A program made the translations under genes and the position numbers. This document shows positions 13,701 to 25,022 of a stretch of 64,000 nucleotides of DNA, piece after piece. Source of the stretch: Panagrolaimus kolymaensis (Eukaryota > Nematoda > Chromadorea > Rhabditida > Panagrolaimidae); assembly GCA_028622995.1 (NCBI GenBank), contig JAJQJQ010000009.1:6014001-6078000 (forward strand), given 5' to 3'. Below the pieces are notes generated by a model, which saw nothing but the letters and a program-made list of their open reading frames with translations, was not told the DNA's origin and ran no database searches. Positions within the stretch are counted from its first letter, which is position 1, and every line of letters starts with the position of its first letter.

Positions 13701-16189
13701 AACAGGAGTCCAAAATACTCCAATTGAGCCATGCGAAAAAGTGAAAGGTTGTGAAGAAATCAAACAAGATCCAAAACAAACTCAAACTAAAGTTATTAGT
13801 TGTACCAAAGATGGTGAAACAGCTGCTAGTGGTTGCAAGATTCGAGTTCATTGCAAATCTGGATCATATCCCAAAAACCCTAAATACTTTAATGATGCTT
13901 ATCAAGAACTTACTTGTAGCACAGATGGTCCTGGATGGGTTGATCAAAATAAAGAAAAAATTACAAAGCCCATGGAATGTGTTGAAGGTTGTATAGATGG
14001 AACCGATAAAGCTGTAATTGTTAGTCATACTCTCGATAAAAATTCTACTGAGGATCGAGATTACATGTATATTAATGACATGAATGGCGTAACAATTGCT
14101 GAATGTTTAACAGGTTTGGAAAAAGTTTTCCAATTAAAAATAAATTAATTGTGATTTTCAGTGGAAACAATTAAACGTGAAATTGAACGAATCCTTCGCC
14201 AACAAGCCAAAGACCATAAATTCTATTGCCACCTTGAAGAAAAAATTGAAAAGGACAAAGTTGATTTTTACTACGATGATTTCTGTAAAGATGCATGCCA
14301 CGAACTTATGAAGCCACTTCCAGCGAACGTTAAAATAAATAAACCTCCAAGAATCTTCCCTCACGGAGATCGTAAATATGTTCCAAATAATGACAAATAT
14401 GAATTAACTTGCGCTGATGGCTTCCAGTATCCTTCAGCCACTCCCGCAGCAGATAAAGGAAAACAAACTCTTTTATGCAATGGCAAAACTCATCGTTATG
14501 ATGATCCAGATTCGGGTATCAAAAATGCTAAACCAATTGGTTGTGTTCCAATTACTGGTTGTAAACCTCTCCCCAAAGAAGATGAAGGAACTGCAGTAAC
14601 TTTAAATAAATGTTCACTCAAAGGTGCAGTTTATGAATATGGATGTGAAATTACCACATATTGCAAGGAAGGTTATTATCCTAAAGATAAAAAATTGTGG
14701 GCAAATGGTGGACATGATTTATCATGCAAAATTGGAACCGGCGATAAATTTGTTAATGAAAATGGTTCACCAGTTGAAAATTTTATGAAATGCGTCAAGG
14801 GTTGCATAAATCGAACTGAAAGTTCCCGAGATACTATCATTGATGAAAATCGTGAATTTACGACTGTTATGAATTATGAAGGCAAAATTCTTGCTAAATG
14901 TGCAAGCAGTAAGTTTTAATTAAATTTTTATGGTTTGTTTATGTTATAAAAATTTTAGTGGAAACAATTAAACGTGAAGTAGAAAAACGCAAAAAGCAAC
15001 ATAACAAATTTTATTGCATAACTAATGGAACCAATAATGAAAATGGAACTTCTTATTATGATGATTATTGTAATAATGCATGTAGAACTCTTCAAGAACC
15101 ATTGCCATTTGGAGTCGTCGTTCAAAAGGTAATTAATTCATTTCATAAAAACTTTTAAAAGCAAGCTACTTTGGATTTTTTCAGAAGCCTCCAATTTTCC
15201 CTCATGCTGGTAATACTTACACGATTCATAATGGAGTTTATCAACTTACATGCCAATCTGGTTATTCATATCCCAAAAATAGCCCTTATGCAGCTGATAA
15301 TTTACAACCAATTAAATGTGATGGTCCTACCCATCAATTTAAAGATGAAAAAACTGGAAAACTCAACCCTGAAATTCATAGCTGTGTAAAACTTGAAGGA
15401 TGTAAATCTCTTGGACGTCAAACTGAAGGTTCAAAACAATCTCGACATAATTGTCAAAATCAAGGAAAAGAAGTAAATAAAGGTTGCGCGGTAACAATCG
15501 CATGTGATACTGGTTATTATCCATCGGTGGACAAATATTTGGTTCCTAAAAAGCAAGTTCTTACATGCGTTGAAGATGGTTCAGGTTGGGCTGATCAAAA
15601 TGGAAATCTTGTTTCGGCTCCAATGACTTGCAATAAAGGTTGCATTCAACGACCTACTAGTTCACCAAGTACTGGAGTAAATTCAGAAAGCATGGAAATG
15701 ATTTACAATTTGCCTGGAGGCTTGATTGTTAATTGTAATTATAAATCAGTTACAAAAGATACTAAAATTGAATATACTGGAGCTGAACATGATTATTATT
15801 GCAAATCTTCAAATGGAAATGGCCCAGAAGGAAGTGGCTCAGATACAAAGAAAACTATTTCACCTTGTTCAAATGCTTGTAAAGCTTTATCTATTCCATC
15901 AGGAGCAACTGAAACGGTAAATAACTTTTCAAGGTTTAAAATTTTTACGAAAAACAAATTTTTTAGAGCGACAAACCAAAACCTCCCATGGCTTTTGATA
16001 AAATAAATTATGTAAAAGATGGACACAAATATGTTTTCACTTGCTCAGGTAAAAAATAATAATTTAAAGACAGAGACTCATCTTAAAAGTTTAGAAAATA
16101 AAAAGATTCAACTCACTTGTGACGGATCAACTGGAGCTTATTCGGATGCTTCAGGAAAAAGTGGAATAATTCAATCACCATCGTGTTAA
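7799..16189 (+). CDS. Giant secreted protein of about 30 sushi (CCP)-like modules in a three-module super-repeat
   Basis: About 16 exons encode about 2,545 residues. Exons: 7799-7838, 7892-8047, 8102-8498, 8546-9089, 9144-9480, 9527-9633, 9678-9819, 9873-10910, 10962-13429, 13486-13564, 13610-14113, 14162-14908, 14959-15128, 15185-15916, 15967-16048, 16095-16189. The first junction is uncertain: only a donor at 7839 (or 7827) keeps frame. A signal peptide is followed by Cys-rich modules in the order B-C-A, about ten times. A modules have four Cys (LPxGV ... KCxDGYxYP ... GKQxLxC ... C). B modules have six Cys (xGCxVTIxCKxGYYP ... DGxxWxDQNG ... C). C modules have four (PGTxVxxKC ... YECKGGxxxW ... 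PGxxC). The GY...C...W...C pattern resembles sushi/CCP folds, but modules are longer (75-90 residues) and Lys-rich. There is no membrane helix, so it is probably secreted. Function unknown. AATAAA at 16245. Confidence 0.82.
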
Positions 16190-16244
16190 AATAAAATTAA
16201 ATATATAAAAAAGAGGTTTTCTGTTATCCAAATTTTAATTTTTG

Positions 16245-16250
16245 AATAAA
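16245..16250 (+). terminator. Poly(A) signal of the sushi-repeat gene
   Basis: AATAAA 56 bases after the stop codon, inside the 156-base gap to the converging CDF gene. Confidence 0.6.
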
Positions 16251-16345
16251 TCATTTTTATTATTTTAAATCAAAAATAAATTTACATAATACATAATTAA
16301 TTTAAAAAAAACTATAAAATCGAATAAGTACAGAAAAATTCAGCT

Positions 16346-17653
16346 TCATCCGTCTTCGCGACCATCACACCAATAGTCAACGTGAACAAAGCAACGCTCA
16401 ACAAATTCTAATGCTTTAATTTTATTTTCAAGCGTTTCAGCAATATCATGAGTAATTTTTAGAGGCAAATTTTCATCTAGAACTATGTGAAGTTCCACTA
16501 AAGCTCGCTCACCAATATGATATACCATAATGTGGTCGAAGTATCTAATTCTATCATCATGTGTCATACCAATGGTTAAAATCCTGCTTGTTTGTTCTCT
16601 TTCTCCTCGATGTCCTGCGATTAATGGAATTTGTTCAAATGCATTTGAAAACCATGAAACAGCGATAAAAGAACTAAAATAAAATTTAGTATTTAAATCA
16701 TCGGTAATAGAAGCTTACCAAACAAGGATAGCCCCTATAGGATCAGCATATTTCCAATAATGATCTCCAACAAATGCACCAAAAAAAGCTACAACGCTAG
16801 TGAGAATATCATTTCTTTGGTCCAAAGCTAATGTTTTGCTACTGGGTGTTCCATGTCGATAACAAATTAACATAAAAATAATTTTTAAAGTTATTCCACT
16901 CCATAAAATAACTATAGTTGGTAAGTTTGCATCTGGATCAACCATATCATTAATAATTGATTCAACCGATTGGATTATCATCATAATATTTGCGACGCCT
17001 TAAAAATAGAGATGGAATATATAAAATTTAGTTTCAATGGAAAAAAAAATTTACCCATAATTATGCTGCAAATAATTACAGCTAAAAGTTCAAGCCTTTG
17101 CCTTCCTCGAGGATAATTAAACATATTGGTGTTATTAACAGACCATAAAGCTCCAAAAAGTATTGCACTTGAAGTTATATCCATAGCCGAATCAACGAAA
17201 GCGCTAAAACAAAAGCTCTCAAACCATAAAACATTTTTTTTTGATTACCTAATAACCGAATAAGATCCACTTAAAATGGATGCAGCTAAATTTCCACATA
17301 AAATTATAATATTTAAAACAAAAATAGTACTAGCTAAAATTTTATCTAGTTTTGAACGGCTTTCATCTTTCTCGAGACATTCATCGATATAATGTTGCTG
17401 ATTGGCTTCATTAAGATTTTGTACGTCACTTTCATAAAGATGTTTGAGGCGTTCTTGATCATCATAATACTGCAAAATAAAAATTATTGGATATCTGAAT
17501 TTTCAAAAGCTTGCTACATACCTGTTGAATTAACAGCTTTCGCTTTTTCTTTGAAAGATAATCACCCGGTAATTTTTTCTTATTATTCTTAGCTGTCGGA
17601 ATTTTTGTTGTAACTTGAAGTAACGGCAATTTTTCATCATCTATTTTACTCAT
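16346..17653 (-). CDS. Cation diffusion facilitator (CDF/MTP-type metal exporter)
   Basis: Five exons on the minus strand (17653-17522, 17469-17249, 17203-17055, 16998-16719, 16673-16346) give 369 residues. CDF proteins move divalent metals out of the cytosol into organelles or out of the cell in exchange for protons. The N-terminal 75 residues are cytosolic and charged. Six hydrophobic segments follow. TM2 carries AFVDSAMDITSSAI (the DxxxD metal site), then NNTNMFNYPRGRQRLELLAV, the YPxGRxRxE loop of the family. TM5 carries LDQRNDILTSVVAFFGAFVG with the second DxxxD-like site (D-x2-N-D). The C-terminal ferredoxin-like cytosolic domain is present (about 100 residues, MVYHIGERALVELHIVLDE). The DxxxD plus QRND pattern is closest to Mn-type CDF/MTP8-12 proteins; metal preference is inferred. 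Start chosen at the first in-frame Met, MSKIDDEKLPLLQV. Length is normal for the family. Confidence 0.88.
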
Positions 17654-18384
17654 TTTAAACACTTTTTATTTACAACAACTTTGATATCATTAAAAAAACA
17701 ATTTTAAATGGAATTATTTTTCTTGCCTCCCTTTTTTCATAACATGAGGTTTTTTTGCCTCCACATGTTTACTACTACCTTAGACTGTTTTTTTTCTTGA
17801 TTGATAAGGAAAATTAAAGCAACACCACATAGAAAATATGTGATTATTTTTTATGCAACGGTTTTCTAACCTTTCGATTGATCGACTTGTACTTGGAAAT
17901 AAACAACATAAACCAAATTTAGAAATGTCAAGTTGTTTTTTCTTTTGCAATAAAAAAAGAAAAAATTTTGACTGCTAACTTTGTACCATCCATTTTAATA
18001 TCGGAGAAATCAAACACGCAAGCCTCTAAACTTAACGGATGTCTTTTTTATTTACTAACATATTAGACCGAAGAGAAAATGCGCTCGTGGCCATTAAGTT
18101 TTTTTAAGTTCCGCTGTCAAAAAAAAATGATTGTTGCGCAAAAAAGAAAAAAGAAGAAGAAAGTCCAAACGTTAAAAAAATAAAGCAAATGCGGACGTTA
18201 GAAAAACGTCTTAGAATGGAAGAAAATCTCTTTTAAAAGTCAAACAACCGCCTTTGCATTTTTGACATTATGGAAGAATATCGGACATAAAAAAGCTTTC
18301 TTTTTTGACTGTGGTCATTTAATGGATATTTTTTTGTAAAAAGAAAAAGAAGGAAAAGGAATTATAGAAATAGAAAATAAAAAA
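17654..18384. other. Divergent intergenic region
   Basis: Non-coding, AT-rich, between the divergent CDF and orphan seven-helix genes; presumably holds both promoters. No clear motif seen. Confidence 0.5.
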
Positions 18385-19766
18385 ATGGATGAGTTGCTTT
18401 TTAAAGATTGCCAAAAAGAATTGAGCCATCATGATTATCTTTTGAGTGTTGCAGAAAGAAATTTTAATATTAAGGTAAATTTTGGTTTTATTGTGAAAAT
18501 TCGCTATTTTAAAATCCATGTTTTAGAGTAGTAAAGTCTTCCTGAATGTTGCACCTGCAATAGCCATTACGGCACTTTGTATAAATATATTTGTTATTAT
18601 TTTGATTGGAATTGCTATTAAAAAGCGACGAATTCCAAATCGAAAATACATGTAAAACTAAAACAACTCTTTTAATAACTAATTTTTATTTATATTTTTA
18701 AGGGTAATTATTAGTCGACATCTTGCAGATGTTGTTACATCGTTGGTCATCGTTATTGTTAGTATTGTTGCAAACATCGAAAATGTACATTTTGCTATAT
18801 CTATTTTATGTTTGTTTGTTAGCACTTTTGGAATTGTTCATTGCTCGCTTTCGCATGTTTTAATTATTATTATTCGACAAGTAAGCTTTATTAATCCATA
18901 AACAAGGTTCCTAAAAATGAAAATTTTTGCAGCTTAGCCATGATCGAATTTCTTTATACAATGAAATTATGCAACCTCGCCGAGTTTTTGCTTGCACAAT
19001 TTTTATTTGGCTTGGAAGTTTATTTTATTCTGCAATTTTTGCTCCGCTTTTTGCAGCTCTTTTTGATCCAGTGGATGCCATCAACGGTAAGAACTCATTT
19101 TAAACATTTATAAAAAATTATAAAAATGAATTTCAGTTTGCGGTTTTGAATCCTGTCAAAGCCCATTGGTAATTATTTCAATAACTTTAATTGGATTTTT
19201 ATTTGTATTTTGCATAGTTTATTATTTTATCGTATTTCGTCGCCTCTTTGTTAGTATCAAAGAAGAACGATCCCGAAATGAATTACCAATAAGTAAATAT
19301 CGGCTTAAAAAATTCTTAAGTTTTGGTGGACATGTTGCTCTTTATGGTTTAATTATTCCTTTAATGTTTATTGGTTTAATTTTTATTTATCGTGCAATGG
19401 CCGAAATTAATGGTCTGCTTTATCCTGTTCATCAATGCAAAATTGTACAGGTACTCGTTTGATTCTAATTTTTTCCATATTAATTTTCTAAGTCTTTAGT
19501 ATTTGAACCTAATCAATCGCTTACAAACGCTCTCAGGCGGAATTATTCTATTATGGCTAGTTCGAATGGTATTTGATCCGATAATTTTATGCGCCACGGA
19601 ATATCGGCGTATTTTACCATGGATAAATAATAGTTCAGATATACATCAACTTGAAGAAGTAAACTCGACTTTCTCGTCATCACAACCATGTGAATCTTTG
19701 AAATGGCGTCGTCATTGTCCAATAATGGAAATGGAAAGAACAATAAGTGCATGGGAAATGAAATAA
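18385..19766 (+). CDS. Orphan seven-transmembrane protein (putative nematode GPCR)
   Basis: Six exons (18385-18474, 18527-18651, 18703-18880, 18933-19086, 19137-19450, 19500-19766) give 375 residues. Seven hydrophobic helices can be placed: about residues 37-60 (APAIAITALCINIFVIILIG), then segments beginning DVVTSLVIVIVSIVAN, VHFAISILCLFVSTFGIVHC, VFACTIFIWLGSLFYSAIFA, PLVIISITLIGFLFVFCIVY, HVALYGLIIPLMFIGLIFIY and TLSGGIILLWLVRMVFDPII. The last ends in FDPIILCATEYR, which resembles an NPxxY-helix 8 junction. There is no DRY box after TM3; the segment reads IIIIRQLSHDR. This layout fits a nematode-specific chemoreceptor-like family, but I cannot name one. The C-tail is short and Ser/charged. 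The N-terminus lacks a signal peptide. Frame and phase are consistent throughout. Confidence 0.7.
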
Positions 19767-20711
19767 TAAAAAAATATTTACATACAAGTATTATTCTTTG
19801 TTTAAATTTGTGATATAAAAATTAAATTAAATTTTGACTTTAAAAGATTTTAAAGAATAAATAATTTAACATTGAAAACTAATTAGTGAAAAGAAAAAGT
19901 TTTGATTGATTAGGAAAGAAATAAATAATTTTTTTGGGTTAATTGATTGATCATGAGCCGATTTTTGCGAAAGAAAATAAGATGGAGAAGAAGATGTCAC
20001 ATTTATGATTACACGGACACCGCAGGCATGAAAACAAGTGTGATCACGGTCGTGAATGAATGACAGACGTGTGTGATGATGATTTAAAAAATATTGTGCT
20101 TCTTTTTATGGGGAAAACATATGGCAGCAAGGCTTCTATTGCATTACTTTTACTGAAACCAAAAATCACTCGGATGCACGATGAACAAATGATAAATAAA
20201 AAGTCAAGTAATGATGTTGACGAATTTTTGCGCAGCATTTGTTTTTTTTTAATTCTAAGAAACTAATATTAAAAAATTTGCTGTTTTCGCATTATAAGTT
20301 TTTTATCATTCTGGAAATTTAATTTACTTTTTTTCATTACTTTAATAATTTCATGGCTACAACCATAATAACCTACGAAATTTGTAATTACTTCTGAAAT
20401 GTGCGTCTTTTTTGAATTCGCCAAAGAAATCGTTTTACACTGATGATATGTATTTTTTGATTTCTTCTCCATCATTTTTTTATTTTCAACCCCATCAGTA
20501 AACTTTTTTTCTTGTTTGTTTCACAGTTGTTTTCGGACAGTGTCATTGACGTCGATATCATCTTCTTCTCATTTTTCTTTCCTTCATTAATTTTTGGGTG
20601 GTGTTCCATTAATTTATTTAATTATCGTCAGAGATTTTTTTGTTTCGCGAGATTTTATCTATGCATAACTAATTTTTATTTTTTTATTAAAGTTTTTAAG
20701 ATAATATTTTG
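19767..20711 (+). other. Intergenic region before Bicaudal-C
   Basis: Holds the 3' end of the upstream gene and the promoter of the next. A 68-codon open frame near 20060 has no splice partner or recognisable content. A TTTTTAAG acceptor-like site at 20694-20700 lies 12 bases before the next ATG. Confidence 0.5.
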
Positions 20712-23700
20712 ATGCGCTCTGAATCGTTAGATGAATGGAATAATGATAACAACATTGAAACCAAATCTGATAATGCCGATAATGATTCAGTTAAAGGTAA
20801 TAATAATGGAGTGAATTCATGGGAAACTTCATTACCAGAGGGGCATATAGATGAGAAAATTCAAGTTGATCGAAAGAAATTAGAAAGTATGATAACAGGT
20901 TAGTCAAAGGAGGTTCATACATGAAGTTTAACAAGTTTTGTTAAGGCCTTAGTAATGGCTATGAACAACTGCCATCAGCTTCTGAATTCTTTTCAAAAGT
21001 AAGCTAAATTTATAAAATGCCCAATTTAATGTTTAACTTTAGATAGAAAATTCAACAAACACCCAAATTTCTTGGCCTTCGAGACTTAAAATTGGAGCAA
21101 AAACAAAAAAGGGTATTTTTCTTTATTTACAAATCATCTTCCATTTTTTTTTATCTCTTATTTATTTTTGTAGATCCATTTGTAAAAATAATAGGTTTAC
21201 CTGAATCCGTTGCAAAAGCAAAGGAATCAATTTCAACTTTATTAAGAGTTAAAAAAGATCGAATTACACTTAAAATGGAAATTTGCCATACTTCTCATTC
21301 ACATATAATAGGCAGAGGTGGTCGAAATACACAAGATGTGATGCGTGAAACCAATTGCCATATACATTTTCCTGATTCAAATAAACATAATGATATAGAA
21401 AAGAATAATCAAGTTTCTATTGCTGGTGGTATTGCACAAGTGGAACGAGCTCGTTCTAAATTAAGGGTAATGAACTAATAATAATTTATTTTTAAAATAA
21501 CAAAAAAGTGTACAAAAATTAAAATTTGCAGCTAATTTCCCCGATAACCATAAACATAAATTTGGAATTAAATCAAAAAACACCAATAAATTTAATGGAT
21601 TTTCAACGCACTCTAACTTCTTCTGAAATATCTGTACAAATTTCTATGATCGCTATATCCACCATTCAAATGATTGTTAAAGGTTCAATTCAATATGAAG
21701 AATTAATTTTATCTACCATTGATCAATTTCATCGATATTTATTTGGATTAGGTTTTTCCCTTGAAGCTTCGATATGTCGATCAAGTTTTGATTTGCGCCC
21801 TGCTTTATTGCAACCTAATTATGGTTTATTTGGTTTAAATACAATTCGATGGATAGCATTTCATACTAAAACTCAAATGCAATTTTCACCCCAAGGTAGT
21901 TCGATACTCGTGATGGGTTCGGCCATTTCAATTTTTGCTGCAAGGCGTTATTTAACTGTGAGTCATCCATCATTTTATTTTATGATTTTTATTATTAAAA
22001 CATAAAACTTTTTTGTTTGATCTTTGATTTTTTCTTTTAGGGTCTTTTACCCGTTTCAATTCAATTTGAAAAACCCAATGAAGCCACTTCAACGAGTTCA
22101 AAACAAAATTTAAGAAATTTTGAAACTAAATTTGATGTTTCAATTGGAGAAAAGAAAAAAACTAATGGAAATAATAGCAACGAAGTGGTAAAGAAAAACT
22201 CATTCGTGTTATAAAAATTTAATTAAAAGCATTTTTTTTAGTTGATAGTTATACGAAGTTATGAAGCAAATATAAGTAATATTTATGCTTCAAGACAACA
22301 AATTTTACAATCTGAAGTTTCTGAAGCTTTACAAGTAAATGAATATTTGTTTATGAGAAATTTCCTCAAGTTAGTTAAATATCGTTTTTTGGGATTAGTT
22401 TTAATAAAAAATTTTGAAGCAAAATAAAGGAAAGTTCAACTCCTCAAAAACCTAACAAAAATTATTATTCAAGTCAATCTATGCTTGATATCAACCAATC
22501 ATCTCCACCTCGAAGATCGCCATCATTTTCCGAATGTCATTCATCGCCATCAAATAATTTTTTGATTGGTAAAAGTTGTTTTGATGCTTTTAATTCAGAA
22601 AGAAGTTCACCCGTATTTCCGGTACGTTTTTTTATTTTTTGCACTTAAGTGAAACATTATCTATTTAATTCGATTAAAATAAAATAAAATTTGTAGGAGC
22701 TGTGTAGCGGAAGAGGCCCAAGCGATTCATTTTTAACGGAAATGGGAAGAGGAGGCACCGGAGTAAATTGCAGGTAAACTTTTTACTTTTACCTTAATTA
22801 AATGAATAAAATAATTTTAATTTATTAAACAATATTTATTTTTAAGCGACTTTTGGAAAGCTCCAGGATTAGAGCGTCAAATTGCAATAAATCGGGATAA
22901 AATGTTATTTAAAGCTAACAAAGGTTTGTACCTTTCTTGTGATTATATTATAAAATTTAAGCCACATTTTTTAAGCTACTTATGGTCAAGAAATAACAGA
23001 TGTAAGACATCCAACCGATTTATGGGCTGGCTATGGTTTTAGTAATTCTTTACCAGCAGATATATTAAAACTAGGAATTCGACAAATTTGGGAACAACCC
23101 GAACATGAAAGTGGATTTGCAGCTACAACTTCAATAAATAAAGAAACTAAAACCATGACACCTCGAGGAATGCTTTCACCATCTTCATCCTTGGAACAGC
23201 AACAACAATTGGCTGCAGCAGCGGCAGCCGCTTCACAACAAGCTGCAAAAGGCTTAGCTTCAGTTCGAGAGGAAGAAGAATTAAGTGATTATAATCAAAG
23301 TATGAATTCAAATTTTTCATCTCCTTCACAAACAGCTAAAGAATTACCCATTCATCAACAACAACAACCTTCATTTATTAAACGACCTGGTTTGTGTAGG
23401 ATCTCTCAATGTTTGACAGCATTTAATAAATATAAATTTTAGCTTTTGCTGCATCTGCGAGTGTATTTGAATCCACCCCATCATTAGCAAATGACATAAA
23501 TTGGGATATCCAAATATTTATTGAACCCGCTATGGTTTTAGCTCAATTAGGATGTAGTGAATATTTGCCACAATTTCGTGACCAGGAAGTATGTAACATC
23601 CTTATAATTTATTATTTGAATACATAAATGTGTACATATATTTTTTTATTCGTTTTTTAGATTGACATGCAAGCTTTCCTTTTGCTTGATGAACAAAATT

Positions 23701-23856
23701 TAAAGGATATTGGCGTCTCTACAATGGGAGCAAGAAAAAAGATATTTAATGCTATTTTAAGTAAGTTTTTTCATTTTCTTTAAGCTAAATAAAATATTAC
23801 GATATTAATTTTCAGAATTACGTGACTCTGCTCGAAAACGCGGTTATTCCTTATAA
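20712..23856 (+). CDS. bcc-1: Bicaudal-C RNA-binding protein (KH domains plus SAM)
   Basis: Fourteen exons (20712-20898, 20946-20998, 21043-21112, 21174-21466, 21532-21957, 22041-22187, 22242-22334, 22430-22621, 22697-22773, 22847-22923, 22976-23389, 23443-23588, 23661-23760, 23816-23856) give 771 residues. Bicaudal-C binds mRNAs and recruits deadenylase to control their translation. The N-terminal KH region begins at EKIQVDRKKLESMI, with ISWPSRLKIGAK. The next KH domain has the GXXG loop GRGG at residues 150-153 within HSHIIGRGGRNTQDVM, then CHIHFPDSN and NQVSIAGG, hallmarks of this family. Exon 5 encodes degenerate KH-like modules. The middle is low-complexity with an Ala run and Gln runs. 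Residues about 693-765 are a SAM domain (LGCSEYLPQFRDQEIDMQAF ... DIGVSTMGARKKI). Shorter than the fly and vertebrate proteins but complete. Confidence 0.92.
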
Positions 23857-25022
23857 AAAAATTTTCTTCACTTTATACATTCATTTTTCATTTCGGTGCC
23901 ATTTTTTTCTTCTTTTTTTGTCGTTTTTTTTTTAAATAATTAAGTGATATTAATATGTGTAACAATAATAGTCAATGAACTCGGTGGATAAAATTTTGAA
24001 AAACAAAAAACAAGAAAACAAAATATGCTTTTAGTATTATAAAAGTCATGCCATCCTATTTTCTTCGTTTTTTATGACCACAAATAAAAATAACGTTCGC
24101 CACTTTTTATGCTTTTCGAAAAATTTAATTTATAGTTGTCTCTAACTTTTTTGAAAAAGCGACAACACAGAGTCAAACACTTTTTTTTGACTTTTTTCCA
24201 TGTGTCATTTTTTAAAGGCATAATGAGTGTGATGAAAATTAATTAAAAATTACTAGAATTAATGGTTGAGTAAAATATTTATATGTTTGTCAAACACCTC
24301 ACCGCCAAACTCAACATACATATCTTTTTGTTTTCTGCTGCGCAATCAATATTATTAGTAACTATACCAAAAAAATATTCCTTTCCGCCCTCTTTTTTTC
24401 TTCTAGGCAACATGAGAAAATTTTTTTAAGCTAACTCGGAAGGGCAACACTTTGTTGTTATTGAGTTTGTCCATCTCAAAGTAACAACAACAAAACTAAA
24501 GCTTTTAGAGGCGGACACTTTTTTTTTCTGTGTCTGAAGCTAAATGCGTCAATAGTGCCGATTTTTTGGAACATGACCAAACAAATACATGCATACGCAT
24601 AAACTGGAAGCTTTTTTACTTAAAAAACTTTATTTGGAAGCTTCAAAGTGCGATTTTTCAAAAAATAAAAATTTTGTTCGTTCTTGGTGACATTTTTTTG
24701 ATTATTGTTTTTTAGTGGGAATCCCAAAGGTGTGTAGGGCGTGCCGCCGTGAAGCAAGCAACGCGATGAGAAAGGATGCTTTTATGTGAGAGCAACCAAT
24801 TCACTAAGGGCATCCTTCTATCCATTTGTTTGCTTTTATTTTTCTTCTTTTTTTTCTGGAACCTATTTGTCATCGGATTCCGTGGTTGTTGTTGTAGCTT
24901 GACATACCCTTACTTAACTTAGTATACACTTTTTTTTTCTATTTTAGAAAGAATTTTCTGTGTTCCTATTTTTATTTTACACAAACCAAATAAAAAATTA
25001 ATAGCTAATGAATCGATGAAAT
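23857..25022. other. Intergenic region
   Basis: 1.2 kb of AT-rich non-coding sequence. The only GC-rich patch is at about 24728-24765 and contains GGCGTGCCGCCG, which shares GGCGTGCC with the palindrome at 32745. Nothing else seen. Confidence 0.5.

Noticed and set aside
20060..20266. 68-codon open frame upstream of Bicaudal-C
   Set aside because: No homology seen, no splice partner, and isolated in promoter-like sequence.
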